DNA of 60,247 nt from Pedobacter soli (lineage in GTDB: Bacteria > Bacteroidota > Bacteroidia > Sphingobacteriales > Sphingobacteriaceae). Positions 8,792 to 18,071 of the stretch are shown piece by piece (within the stretch, counting starts at the first letter, position 1; each line of letters starts with the position of its first letter). Location: positions 1 through 60,247 of the forward strand of contig NZ_FMZH01000020.1 of NCBI RefSeq assembly GCF_900101435.1, written 5' to 3'. Both the position numbers and the translations under genes were made by a program. The notes below the pieces were generated by a model. It searched no databases and was not told the DNA's origin. It worked only from the letters and a program-made list of their open reading frames with translations.

Positions 8792-9712
8792 ATGACGCGC
8801 TCAAAAATCATAGTTTTCAGTTTCTGTTTATTATTGGCAAGCTGGTGTAAAGCTGCAGGCAAACCCGATACAACAATAATAAAAGCGCATTTAAAAGCCC
8901 TAACCAAAACACCTAAATACCGCACGCATCAAAACATAGATCAGCTGAACCAAACAGCCGATTATATCCGTTCGGTATTTAAGCAATATGCCGAAAGTGT
9001 TTACATCCAGGAATATAAAGTCGATCAGAAAATTTATAAAAATGTAATTTGCTCTTTTGGCACCTCACACGCAAAGCGGATAATTGTAGGTGCCCATTAC
9101 GATAGTTGCGGCGAACAGGAAGGTGCTGACGATAATGCCAGTGGAGTAACGGGCTTGTTAGAGCTGGCCAGGCTGCTAAAAAACCAAAAGTTAAACCACC
9201 GCATAGATTTAGTGGCCTATACCTTAGAAGAGCCACCCTATTTCCGTACCGAATACATGGGAAGCTATGTGCATGCCAAATGGCTCAAACTTAATAAAAT
9301 TGATGTTTACGGCATGATTTCTTTAGAAATGATTGGCTACTTTAAAACGGAAAAGAAATCGCAATCCTATCCAGTGGGCATCTTATCGTGGTTTTATGGT
9401 AATAAAGGCGATTACATTACCATGGTTAAGAAGTTTGGCGCAGGCAAATTTGCCAGCAGCTTTACTTCTGGCTTTAAAAAAGCAAATACCATTCTCACCA
9501 AAACCTTTAGCGGTCCCACTTCCTTGCCAGGCATCGATTTTTCAGATCACCTCAACTATTGGAAATTTGGTTATAGTGCCCTAATGATTACTGATACCTC
9601 CTTTTATCGTAATAAAAACTACCACCAGGTTACCGATACCATGGAAACCCTTGATATAAACCGAATGGGCAAAGTAATTGATGGCGTATTTAAAACGTTG
9701 ATTAAAATTTAA
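8792..9712 (+). CDS. M28 family zinc peptidase, secreted
   Basis: 306 residues from the ATG at 8792; an upstream in-frame TTG at 8762 is a poorer choice because it would precede the signal peptide. The N terminus MTRSKIIVFSFCLLLASW is an export signal. Peptidase motifs: VGAHYDSCGEQEGADDNASGV (metal ligands His and Asp), LEEPP (catalytic Glu and a ligand) and DFSDHLNYW (last His). M28 enzymes are mostly aminopeptidases, acting here outside the cytoplasm. The alpha/beta hydrolase gene follows after 9 bases, so the two are probably cotranscribed. Confidence 0.87.
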   Translation: MTRSKIIVFSFCLLLASWCKAAGKPDTTIIKAHLKALTKTPKYRTHQNIDQLNQTADYIRSVFKQYAESVYIQEYKVDQKIYKNVICSFGTSHAKRIIVGAHYDSCGEQEGADDNASGVTGLLELARLLKNQKLNHRIDLVAYTLEEPPYFRTEYMGSYVHAKWLKLNKIDVYGMISLEMIGYFKTEKKSQSYPVGILSWFYGNKGDYITMVKKFGAGKFASSFTSGFKKANTILTKTFSGPTSLPGIDFSDHLNYWKFGYSALMITDTSFYRNKNYHQVTDTMETLDINRMGKVIDGVFKTLIKI

Positions 9713-9721
9713 TTCTACCGC

Positions 9722-10702
9722 ATGTACATTAAATCACAAAGTCGTCGTAATAAGAAGCCCCTTCGTAAACTAATCAAAGTCTCATTTTGGGGGCTGCTAA
9801 CCCTATTTATAGTCGTAAACGTAATAGCTTATAACCAGGCTTACCAACTCACGCATTACACTACGCAAAAGGTAACCAAAACAGCTAAGCCAGAGCAGCT
9901 TTCGCTGGCTGAAAAATTAAAGACGCTTTTTACAGGAGTATCCAATCCACGTCCGGTAAACAGAAAGAAACCCGATTTACCCTATACCACCATTACATTA
10001 CAAAGCAATAAAAAATTAGAATGCTGGTTCATTAAACATCCCCAGGCAAAAGGAACTGTGATTATGTTTCATGGCTATAGTGCATCAAAATCAGGATTGA
10101 TTAACAAGGCTAATATTTTTTATCAGTTAGGCTACAGTACCCTGCTGGTCGATTTTATGGGTTCTGGCGGCTCTGAAGGTAACGAAACCACCATTGGTTT
10201 TACTGAAGCAGAAGAAGTTAAAACTATTTATCAGTATATTAAACAAAAGGAAAAGGAGCCAATCATTATGTTTGGTACTTCTATGGGCGCTGTAGCGGCA
10301 ATGAAAGCGCTGAACGATTTTAAGCTCAATCCCGATGCACTGATTATTGAATGTCCATACAGCAGCCTGTTGAAAACTACTGAGGCCCGGTTTAAAATTT
10401 TGCACCTCCCCAGTTTCCCACTGGCCAATATTTTGGTGTTCTGGGGAGGCTTTCAACATCAATTTAATGGTTTTAACCTCCGCCCGGTTGATGATGCAAA
10501 AAATATAAAATGCCCTGTTTTGTTATTATACGGCGAAAAAGACAGCCGGGTTTCAAGAAATGAAATCGATGAAATTTTTAACAACCTCAAAGGAAAGAAA
10601 ACACTTTGCACTTATCCTTTAGCTGGCCACGACAACTACCTAACCCAATATCAACCCGAATGGACACAAGACATCAGCCAGTTTTTAAAAGCACTAAACT
10701 GA
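9722..10702 (+). CDS. alpha/beta hydrolase with N-terminal membrane anchor
   Basis: 326 residues. A basic N terminus is followed by one hydrophobic helix (about 19-36), so the enzyme is probably anchored and faces the periplasm. Catalytic triad candidates: S187 in FGTSMGA, D274 in YGEKDSR and H303 in AGHDNY; oxyanion region MFHGYSASK at about 115-123. The fold is close to dienelactone-hydrolase or BAAT-like lipases and peptidases; substrate unknown. It sits between the M28 peptidase and ydcF-like genes with gaps of 9 and 2 bases, which suggests one transcript. Confidence 0.85.
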   Translation: MYIKSQSRRNKKPLRKLIKVSFWGLLTLFIVVNVIAYNQAYQLTHYTTQKVTKTAKPEQLSLAEKLKTLFTGVSNPRPVNRKKPDLPYTTITLQSNKKLECWFIKHPQAKGTVIMFHGYSASKSGLINKANIFYQLGYSTLLVDFMGSGGSEGNETTIGFTEAEEVKTIYQYIKQKEKEPIIMFGTSMGAVAAMKALNDFKLNPDALIIECPYSSLLKTTEARFKILHLPSFPLANILVFWGGFQHQFNGFNLRPVDDAKNIKCPVLLLYGEKDSRVSRNEIDEIFNNLKGKKTLCTYPLAGHDNYLTQYQPEWTQDISQFLKALN

Positions 10703-10704
10703 AA

Positions 10705-11268
10705 ATGAGGCTACTGACCAAAACCTTCCTGATCCTTTTAGTACTTTGGTTTAGCATCCACACCTGCGTTACCATTATCGATGGAATGAATAATACTCCA
10801 AGAAATGCTGATTTAGGCGTTGTGCTGGGCAATAAGGTAAACGAAGACGGAACTTTATCAGCCAGGTTGCAAAAAAGGCTGGAACGCGCCCTAAGCCTCT
10901 ATCAGGATGGTCGTATTAAAATGTTACTGGTAAGTGGCGGACACGGTAAAGAAGGTTTTGACGAAGGCAATAAAATGCGTGATTTTCTGATTAAGCAAGG
11001 CGTTCCGGCCGGTGCAATTATTACTGATAACCAGGGCGACAACACCTTAAAAACGGTGCAAAACACAGCTAAACTCAAAAGCGATTACCACATTGAAAGC
11101 ATTATAGTGGTTTCGCAATATTACCACATTACGCGCAGCAAAATGCTGTTCAGAAAAAATGGCTTCGATAAGGTATTTGGAGCCAGTCCTAACTATTTCG
11201 AATGGCGCGATGGTTATTCGCTTGTTCGCGAATTTGTGGCATTTTATACAGAACTGTTACCTGCCTGA
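10705..11268 (+). CDS. YdcF family (DUF218) protein
   Basis: 187 residues from the ATG at 10705, 2 bases after the preceding stop. A longer reading from a TTG at 10606 would overlap the hydrolase gene by about 100 bases and is not needed. An N-terminal hydrophobic helix (about 5-22) is followed by the DUF218 pattern: LGVVLGNKVNEDGTLSARL, MLLVSGGHGKEG, DNQGDNTLKT and VVSQYYHITRSKM. Family members include SanA-like and ElyC-like envelope proteins of E. coli. The precise role is unknown; envelope maintenance is an inference from the family. Confidence 0.85.
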   Translation: MRLLTKTFLILLVLWFSIHTCVTIIDGMNNTPRNADLGVVLGNKVNEDGTLSARLQKRLERALSLYQDGRIKMLLVSGGHGKEGFDEGNKMRDFLIKQGVPAGAIITDNQGDNTLKTVQNTAKLKSDYHIESIIVVSQYYHITRSKMLFRKNGFDKVFGASPNYFEWRDGYSLVREFVAFYTELLPA

Positions 11269-11341
11269 TCAATAATTTCTTAACCTGATCAAAATTCATT
11301 TCCTATATTTAATCAAATAAGTTACGCAAACCAGATATCGG

Positions 11342-13711
11342 ATGGATAATTCGGAAAAATTAAACCTGCTTTTAGTTAAGCTCGAGAATTTATTGCTGAG
11401 GCAACAAAGCTTCGAAGCCGAAATTCAGGCTTTGAGGCAAGAAGTTAAAGCTTTGCAATCGCCGGGCACTACAATTACTCCAGCAGTTGCAGAACCTGCT
11501 TTTGTACCGCCAGCCAGAAATACACCACCAAGCCCGGTAACACCACATGCGACTACTCCACAACCGGTCCCTTCACCTTTTCCCAAACCTCAAAATCCTG
11601 TACAGCCTAATTTTGCCGACCGCTTTAAGCGCGAAAATATGGTTAAATCAGATTTCGAGAAATTTATTGGCGAAAACCTGATCAGTAAAATCGGTATTCT
11701 GATCCTGATTATTGGTGTAGCGATTGGCGCCAAATACGCTATCGATCACGATATGATTAGTCCCTTAACGCGGATTGTGCTAGGTTACGCCGTAGGAGCT
11801 GGTTTAATGGGCTTTGCTATTAAGTTAAAGGCCAAATACGAAAACTTTTCGGCAGTTTTGGTTAGTGGTGCCATTGCCATCATGTATTTTATCACCTATG
11901 CTGCCTACGATTTCTATGCCCTGATTCCTCAGGCCATGGCCTTTGGGTTGATGGTGATTTTCACTTCTTTTACGGTGGTTGCCGCTATTCAATACAATAA
12001 ACAGGTTATTGCGCACATTGGCCTGATAGGTGCTTATGCCGTGCCCTTTTTATTAAGCGATGGTTCGGGCAAAGTGGCGGTTTTATTTAGCTACATGGCC
12101 ATCATCAATATTGGTATTCTGGTATTGAGCTTTAAAAAATACTGGAAACCTTTATTTTATGCTTCTTTCGGACTAAGCTGGCTTATTTTTTCGGCCTGGC
12201 GTTTAGATTTAAGCAGCAATAACCAGTACTTTGGCTTAGCCTTGCTGTTCGCTTCCATATTCTTCATCACTTTTTACATCACCAATCTGGCTTATAAGGT
12301 ACTTAAGCGCGAAATATTTGGCTTAAGTGATGTGGTGATTATCCTGTTAAACGCATTCATTTTTTATGGTCTTGGCTATTTAATTATAGGCGACAATAAA
12401 AACAGTACAGCATTTTTAGGCTTGTTTACCCTGGCTAACGGGGTGATTCACTTTATAGTAAGCTTGATTATTTATAAAAGAAAACTGGCAGATAAAAACC
12501 TGTTTTACCTCATTCTGGCCCTGGTGATTACCTTTATTACCATGGCCGTGCCGGTACAACTGGATGGTGGCTGGGTAACCATATTCTGGACAGTTGAGGC
12601 AGCTATACTCTTTTATCTCGGCAGGGTTAAGCAGATTGCCATTTACGAAAAGCTTTCCTTTCCACTCATTTTTCTGGCCTTTTTTAGCCTTTTAGAAGAC
12701 TGGATGAGTTATTCAGGTTACTATGGTAGCGATTTGATCGTTAAACCAATATTCAATGTAGGGTTCTTAACCGCCATCATCTCTATAGCTGGCTTTGCCT
12801 GGATGTTTAGCATTAGCAAAAAAGAAACTGAAAAACCAGCAGAGTGGATTTGGATGCGTCAGATATTGAGTTACAGCATTCCTTCCATTTTGTTATTTGT
12901 GGTGTACATTACCTTCGCCATGGAAATTTCGAAGCATTTTAATAACCTCTTTGAAATCTCTAAAATCAATACACACCCTAAAACAAATGCCGATTATGCC
13001 AGCTATTCCTATAATTACAATTACGAAAAGTTAAAAATAGCCTGGCTTTATATCTATACCTTATGTTTTGCTGCAGCTTTGTCTTATTTCAACCTTAAAA
13101 AATTAAAAAGCAGCGAATTGGCCATTGCTTGCCTGGCCATTAACCTGTTAGTTATTGCTTTATTTTTAACCAATGGCCTTTATAATTTAAGCGAGCTTAG
13201 AGATGAATATTTATTTCCAGACAATAACTACTTTAAAGTTGGCGCTTTCAATATCGGCATCCGCTATGTTGCTATTGCCTGCTTTAGCTTATTAATTGTA
13301 ATGTTTTACAAATTAATCAATTCCGAGCTGTTTAAAAGTAACTTTAAAACCCTTTTCGATTACCTGCTTTACATTTCCATTTTATGGGTAATAAGCAGCG
13401 AGCTGATTAATATTTTAGAACTTGCCCGTTTGGATGGCAGCTATAAGCTGGGATTGAGCATCCTTTGGGGGACCTACTCCCTTTTCCTGATTGGGTTGGG
13501 CCTGGCAAAGAACAAAAAACACCTGCGTATTGGAGCAATGGTGCTGTTTGGTATTACACTTATTAAGCTGTTTGTTTACGACATTGCCTACCTCAGTACC
13601 ATTTCGAAAACCATTGTTTTTGTATCGCTCGGCGTGTTGCTGCTCATCATTTCTTTCCTTTACAACAAGTACAAACATTTAATTATTGACGATGTTGAGA
13701 CTAAAAAATAA
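11342..13711 (+). CDS. DUF2339 family polytopic membrane protein
   Basis: 789 residues. The first about 40 residues look like a coiled coil (KLNLLLVKLENLLLRQQSFE), then a Pro/Thr-rich linker (about 50-85), then FEKFIGENLISKIGILILIIGVAIGAK, the signature start of DUF2339, followed by some twenty hydrophobic segments to the C terminus. The function of this family is not established. Its stop overlaps the start of the DUF3999 gene by 20 bases, and DUF2339 and DUF3999 commonly occur as neighbours, so they probably act together in the envelope. Confidence 0.87.
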   Translation: MDNSEKLNLLLVKLENLLLRQQSFEAEIQALRQEVKALQSPGTTITPAVAEPAFVPPARNTPPSPVTPHATTPQPVPSPFPKPQNPVQPNFADRFKRENMVKSDFEKFIGENLISKIGILILIIGVAIGAKYAIDHDMISPLTRIVLGYAVGAGLMGFAIKLKAKYENFSAVLVSGAIAIMYFITYAAYDFYALIPQAMAFGLMVIFTSFTVVAAIQYNKQVIAHIGLIGAYAVPFLLSDGSGKVAVLFSYMAIINIGILVLSFKKYWKPLFYASFGLSWLIFSAWRLDLSSNNQYFGLALLFASIFFITFYITNLAYKVLKREIFGLSDVVIILLNAFIFYGLGYLIIGDNKNSTAFLGLFTLANGVIHFIVSLIIYKRKLADKNLFYLILALVITFITMAVPVQLDGGWVTIFWTVEAAILFYLGRVKQIAIYEKLSFPLIFLAFFSLLEDWMSYSGYYGSDLIVKPIFNVGFLTAIISIAGFAWMFSISKKETEKPAEWIWMRQILSYSIPSILLFVVYITFAMEISKHFNNLFEISKINTHPKTNADYASYSYNYNYEKLKIAWLYIYTLCFAAALSYFNLKKLKSSELAIACLAINLLVIALFLTNGLYNLSELRDEYLFPDNNYFKVGAFNIGIRYVAIACFSLLIVMFYKLINSELFKSNFKTLFDYLLYISILWVISSELINILELARLDGSYKLGLSILWGTYSLFLIGLGLAKNKKHLRIGAMVLFGITLIKLFVYDIAYLSTISKTIVFVSLGVLLLIISFLYNKYKHLIIDDVETKK

Positions 13712-14921
13712 AATGCTTTTCTGGCTTTTGTCTTGCACAATAGCTGCAAATGCCCAAACTGCCCCTTATTCCTTAAAAAGAGAGATCACTGGAATACAGA
13801 CCAACTGGCACAGCCTGGTATTGCCTAACCCCATGTACCAAAAGTTAAAACCGGGCTTTGAAGACCTGCGTATTTTTGGTGTAAACGGCAAAGACACCGT
13901 TGAAGTGCCGTACCTGTTAAAGCAACGTAGCGATCAGGTTAGCACGCAAGAAATTGCTTTTAAACAACTGAACCAAAGCAACGCAAACCAGGTTTACTAT
14001 TATACCTTTCAGCCCTCCGCAGCAACTGTAATCAACCAGATTAACCTGAATTTCAAGCAGGAAAATTTCGACTGGAAGGTTAACCTCGAAGGCAGCAACG
14101 ATAACCAAAGCTGGTTTACCATCGCAAAAGATTACCGGATTTTATCAATCAAAAATCAGTACACAGACTACCATTTTACCAGACTCAATTTTCCGGATGC
14201 AAAGTACAGTTATTTTCGGCTTGCGGTAAAAAGTAATACCCAGCCAGAACTTTTAGCCACAAAAATTTTAAAGGCAGATACCGTAAAGGGTGTTTTTCAG
14301 AACATCAAATATCAGTCGTACAACATTAAAAATGATGCTGAACACAAAGAAACGGTTATCGATGTTAATTTAACCGATCCGGTACCGGTATCGCAATTAA
14401 GTTTAAATGCCCAAAGCGACTTTGATTTTTATCGCCCGTTTAAAATCGAATACGTAACCGATAGCTTTAAAACCGATCAGGGTATGCAGCACAATTACAT
14501 GGAACTTTACTCCGGCACCATCAGTTCTTTAGAAAAACCGGTATTTAGTTTCCCTAATACCATCACTTCAAAACTGAAGATTACCATTCAAAACAATGAT
14601 AATAAGCCATTACGTTTAAGTGGTTTAGCACTGAAAGGCAATGTGTACGAGTTAATTGCCCGTTTTGATGATCCAAAGCTCCCTTACGCTTTATATTATG
14701 GCAACGAAAAAGCTACAGCGCCCAGTTATGAAATCGATAAATTTGAAAATAAAATACCTGCAGGTTTAAGCTCACTTACCATTGCTGAAGAGCAGCCAAA
14801 CCCAACCTACGCTATTAAAGTAACCAAACCTTTATTCGAAAACAAAGCCTGGTTATGGGTTTTAATGGCTGTAATTATTGTATTACTGGGCTGGTTTTCG
14901 TTTAAAATGTTAAGGAATTAA
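13692..14921 (+). CDS. DUF3999 family protein, exported with C-terminal anchor
   Basis: 409 residues from the ATG at 13692, which overlaps the DUF2339 gene; a TTG two codons upstream is also possible. The signal peptide reads MLRLKNKMLFWLLSCTIAANAQ. The body is beta-rich with repeated discoidin-like phrases such as NLEGSNDNQSWFTI, and the C terminus has one hydrophobic helix (WLWVLMAVIIVLLGWFSF) followed by basic residues, so it should sit in the inner membrane with a large periplasmic domain. The function is unknown. Overlap with DUF2339 argues for translational coupling. Confidence 0.83.
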   Translation: MLRLKNKMLFWLLSCTIAANAQTAPYSLKREITGIQTNWHSLVLPNPMYQKLKPGFEDLRIFGVNGKDTVEVPYLLKQRSDQVSTQEIAFKQLNQSNANQVYYYTFQPSAATVINQINLNFKQENFDWKVNLEGSNDNQSWFTIAKDYRILSIKNQYTDYHFTRLNFPDAKYSYFRLAVKSNTQPELLATKILKADTVKGVFQNIKYQSYNIKNDAEHKETVIDVNLTDPVPVSQLSLNAQSDFDFYRPFKIEYVTDSFKTDQGMQHNYMELYSGTISSLEKPVFSFPNTITSKLKITIQNNDNKPLRLSGLALKGNVYELIARFDDPKLPYALYYGNEKATAPSYEIDKFENKIPAGLSSLTIAEEQPNPTYAIKVTKPLFENKAWLWVLMAVIIVLLGWFSFKMLRN

Positions 14922-14929
14922 ATATAAAA

Positions 14930-16021
14930 ATGAGTTTATTAAAAAAAATATTTGGTTCAAAAGAAGGACCAATTAAATCAAATGAAGATTTCTGGATATG
15001 GTTCAGAAAAAATGAAAAAGATTTTTTTAAAGTTGTTAAAACAAATGGAGATTTTGAAAAAGACTTCTTCGATAAGCTTTCTCCAAAATTAGCTGAATTA
15101 AAAGATGGTTTTTTCTTTTTAACAGGAATGATTAATGAAACTACCGCTGAGCTGGTTCTTACGGCTGATGGGAATATTAAAAATATCGCTTTCGTAGAAG
15201 AACTGGTTGCTGCCGCTCCAAACATAGAGGGCTGGATCATTACCGCCCTAAAACAACCATTAGCTTTAGAAAATGTAAACATTAGCATGGGTAACTTTCA
15301 GTTTAATAAAGAAAATTTAAACTTTTATTATACTGAACATCCAAACTTGCCTGATGAAATAGACCTGACTATTGTTCACCCTGAGTTCGATAAACAAAAT
15401 GCCAAAACGATTACCAACGGTGTATACATTTTCCTTGATAATTATCTGGGAGAGCTAAACTCGGCAACAACTATTGATCGTTTGAAAATAGTTGGGAAAG
15501 AACAAATTGAAAAAGAACTTATCCCAATAGAAAAACTAAAACATTTTCTAACATGGCGTGAAAAGGAATTTATAGAGAAATACGATGGCATTAGACATAG
15601 TACTGAGAATGATCATTATAACATGCTTGAAGCCGAATTAGAAAATGGTAATCCGTTGATAGCTGTTATAAACACCGATTTATTGGCGTGGGAAAATAAA
15701 GCGTCACATCCATGGATTTTAAATATCGAAATTAAATTTTCTGCCGATAGTAATGGTTTGCCTAATAATGCGGTATACAATCAACTAAATGATCTTGAAG
15801 ATGAAATATTGGTATTATTAAAAGATACAGATGGATATTTAAACATTGGCAGAGAAACCGCCAACGGCACAAGAGAAGTTTTATTTGCCTGTAAAGAATT
15901 TAGAAAACCTGCTAAAGTAGTGCATGAAATTATGAAAAAATACGCTGACAGATTTCAGATATCTTATGATATTTATAGAGATAAATACTGGCAGTCATTT
16001 AATAGATATATATCTAAATAA
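14930..16021 (+). CDS. DUF695 domain protein
   Basis: 363 residues, no signal peptide. The C-terminal third (from about residue 225, WREKEFIEKYDG, through LNDLEDEILVLLKDTDGYLNIGRETANGTREVLFACK) resembles DUF695; the N-terminal part (DFWIWFRKNEKDFFKVV) is seen in related Bacteroidota proteins. The function is unknown. By eye the DNA is more A+T-rich than the flanking genes, with long A runs, which may indicate recent acquisition. It starts 8 bases after the DUF3999 stop and is followed 7 bases later by the DUF1569 gene. Confidence 0.65.
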   Translation: MSLLKKIFGSKEGPIKSNEDFWIWFRKNEKDFFKVVKTNGDFEKDFFDKLSPKLAELKDGFFFLTGMINETTAELVLTADGNIKNIAFVEELVAAAPNIEGWIITALKQPLALENVNISMGNFQFNKENLNFYYTEHPNLPDEIDLTIVHPEFDKQNAKTITNGVYIFLDNYLGELNSATTIDRLKIVGKEQIEKELIPIEKLKHFLTWREKEFIEKYDGIRHSTENDHYNMLEAELENGNPLIAVINTDLLAWENKASHPWILNIEIKFSADSNGLPNNAVYNQLNDLEDEILVLLKDTDGYLNIGRETANGTREVLFACKEFRKPAKVVHEIMKKYADRFQISYDIYRDKYWQSFNRYISK

Positions 16022-16028
16022 ACAAACC

Positions 16029-16481
16029 ATGAAAAACATTTTTCAACCCGAAGTAACCGCCGAAATCATTGACAGAATTAATCACCTTACCCCCAATACA
16101 CCACAGCTTTGGGGCAAAATGAACGTAGTGCAAATGCTGGCGCACTGTAATGTAACCTACGAAATGGTTTACGATAATATCCATCCTAAGCCAGGCATGT
16201 TCATGAAATTTATCTTAAAAAACATGGTTAAAAGTAAAGTGGTAAGCGAAAAGCCCTATCCAAAAAGCAACCCAACGGCTCCCCAATTCATTATTAAAGA
16301 TGAAAGGAATTTTGAAAAAGAGAAAGCCCGCCTAATCGAATATCTGCATAAAACACAACAATTGGGCGAAAACCATTTCGATGGAAAAGAATCGCATTCT
16401 TTTGGAGTACTCAACAAAACCGAGTGGAACAATATGTTTTACAAACATTTAGACCATCATTTATCGCAATTTGGAGTTTAG
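16029..16481 (+). CDS. DUF1569 (DinB-like fold) protein
   Basis: 150 residues from the ATG at 16029; a further upstream start at 15966 would lie inside the DUF695 gene. The sequence has the four-helix DinB-like pattern with KMNVVQMLAHCN near residue 36 and YKHLDHHLSQF at the C terminus, the His residues being likely metal ligands. DUF1569 is related to the DinB/YfiT metal-dependent hydrolase group; no substrate is known. Confidence 0.75.
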   Translation: MKNIFQPEVTAEIIDRINHLTPNTPQLWGKMNVVQMLAHCNVTYEMVYDNIHPKPGMFMKFILKNMVKSKVVSEKPYPKSNPTAPQFIIKDERNFEKEKARLIEYLHKTQQLGENHFDGKESHSFGVLNKTEWNNMFYKHLDHHLSQFGV

Positions 16482-16609
16482 AACCGGGCTTGAGCCTTTA
16501 TGCTTTAAGCTTTGGTATGATTGCCCCCTTAAAAAGTCTCTTTTACGCCCTATGTGCTATGGATATGTTGCCGAACTTAGTACCAACAAAAACCCAATAA
16601 CAAAACAAA

Positions 16610-17035
16610 ATGACAAAAGGACTTGTAACATGCCTTTGGTTTGACGGACAGGCCGAAGCAGCAGCAAATTATTATTGCAGTGTTTTTAAAGATTCGAAAA
16701 TTACTCAGGTTACGCCTATGGTGGTTACTTTCGAAATTAACGGAAGCAAATTTATGGGCCTGAACGGCGGACCACAATTTAAGTTCGATGAGGCCGTTTC
16801 GTTTATGGTTAACTGCGATAGCCAGGAAGAAATAGATTATTACTGGGATACGTTAACCAAAGATGGCGGTCAGGAAAGCATGTGTGGTTGGTTAAAAGAC
16901 AAATTTGGCCTTTCATGGCAAATCATCCCATCCAACATTGGCGAGTTAATGGCTGATCCCGAAAGAGCGCAAAGGGTAATGGCCGTAGTAATGCAAATGA
17001 AAAAATTAGATAAGGAAAAAATGGAAAATGCTTAA
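16610..17035 (+). CDS. VOC family protein, PhnB-like
   Basis: 141 residues forming one glyoxalase-fold unit: VTCLWFDGQAEAAANYYCSVF at the start, FMGLNGGPQFKFDEAVSFMV in the middle and CGWLKDKFGLSWQIIP near the end. This resembles the PhnB / 3-demethylubiquinone methyltransferase-like group of VOC proteins, usually without a known reaction. It is probably cytoplasmic. A long hairpin follows its stop. Confidence 0.85.
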   Translation: MTKGLVTCLWFDGQAEAAANYYCSVFKDSKITQVTPMVVTFEINGSKFMGLNGGPQFKFDEAVSFMVNCDSQEEIDYYWDTLTKDGGQESMCGWLKDKFGLSWQIIPSNIGELMADPERAQRVMAVVMQMKKLDKEKMENA

Positions 17036-17055
17036 ATTTTTCATAACTTGAATAA

Positions 17056-17092
17056 GAATTCTTCCTGACTACATAGTAATCAGGAGGAATTC
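17056..17092 (+). terminator. long hairpin between VOC gene and phospholipase-like gene
   Basis: Arms at 17056-17072 and 17076-17092 pair over 17 positions with one C-A mismatch and one G-U pair around a 3-base ATA loop. It lies 20 bases after the VOC stop and 22 bases before the next start. It lacks an immediate U-run, so it may be a terminator, a processing site or a leader structure of the downstream gene. Confidence 0.5.
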
Positions 17093-17114
17093 CTAACAGA
17101 AAATATTTTTAACA

Positions 17115-18071
17115 ATGAAAAGATTAACGATTTTAATTGCGTTAATCATCCCTATTCTTCTTTGTACCTCCTGGGGGTTCTTTGCACATCAAAGAATCAA
17201 TAACCTTGCTATTTTCACACTTCCGGCTGATATGATCGGGTTCTACAAAAAAAATGTAAAGTACATTACCGAACATGCTGTAGATCCTGATAAGCGCAGG
17301 TATGCTGATACTTTGGAAGCGCCAAGGCATTACCTCGATGTAGAAAACTACGAAAAAAACATCGATAGCATTCCCGAAAAATGGAACGATGCACTGAGCA
17401 AATATGGCCTGAAAAAACTCAACACGAATGGCATTTTACCCTGGCAAATTCAGCGCACTTATTACAGCCTGGTTAAAGCTTTTAAAACCCGCGATTCAGT
17501 TAAAATTTTAAAATACTCGGCCGATTTAGGCCACTACATTGGCGATGCACATGTTCCGCTACATACTACAGCCAACCATAACGGACAACTCACCAACCAG
17601 GTGGGTATCCATGCTTTTTGGGAAAGCCGCTTGCCCGAGCTTTTTTCTACCCGCTACAATTTTGTGGTAGGCAAAGCCAATTATATCGAAAATACGTTAA
17701 AAGCAGCATGGCGGATCGTAAAACATACCCATAGCCTGGTTGATACCGTTTTAACCTTCGAAGCTGCCCTCAGCGCATCTTTTCCATCCGAACAGAAATA
17801 CAGTTTCTCAGAAAGGAATAACACCATTTTAAAACAATACTCCATCGAATATTCAAAAAATTACCACGACAGGATGAATAATATGGTAGAAAAGCAAATG
17901 CGCAGCGCTATCCTCCAAATTGGTTCTTTCTGGTACTCGGCATGGGTTGATGCCGGACAACCCGTACTTAAAAATCTGGTAAAACAAGAACCAACTCCAG
18001 ATGAAAAGAAAGCCGAAGCTGATACAGAACGAAAATTTGAGAAAGGCATTCCGCTGGGTAGGGAGATTTAG
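17115..18071 (+). CDS. S1/P1 nuclease - zinc-dependent phospholipase C family protein, secreted
   Basis: 318 residues. The signal peptide is MKRLTILIALIIPILLCTS; cleavage before W20 would give a mature N terminus WGFFAHQ, which fits the family because the N-terminal Trp and a nearby His bind zinc. Further metal-site motifs: APRHYLD, then HYIGDAHVPLH and GIHAFWESRLPE (about 138-175). The protein could cleave phosphodiesters in nucleic acids or phospholipids; sequence alone does not decide. The C terminus is charged (TPDEKKAEADTERK) and looks disordered. Confidence 0.82.
   Translation: MKRLTILIALIIPILLCTSWGFFAHQRINNLAIFTLPADMIGFYKKNVKYITEHAVDPDKRRYADTLEAPRHYLDVENYEKNIDSIPEKWNDALSKYGLKKLNTNGILPWQIQRTYYSLVKAFKTRDSVKILKYSADLGHYIGDAHVPLHTTANHNGQLTNQVGIHAFWESRLPELFSTRYNFVVGKANYIENTLKAAWRIVKHTHSLVDTVLTFEAALSASFPSEQKYSFSERNNTILKQYSIEYSKNYHDRMNNMVEKQMRSAILQIGSFWYSAWVDAGQPVLKNLVKQEPTPDEKKAEADTERKFEKGIPLGREI

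Noticed and set aside
10606..10704. TTG-started extension of the YdcF-like gene
   Set aside because: It overlaps the end of the alpha/beta hydrolase gene and precedes the true membrane helix; the ATG 2 bases after the stop is a better fit.
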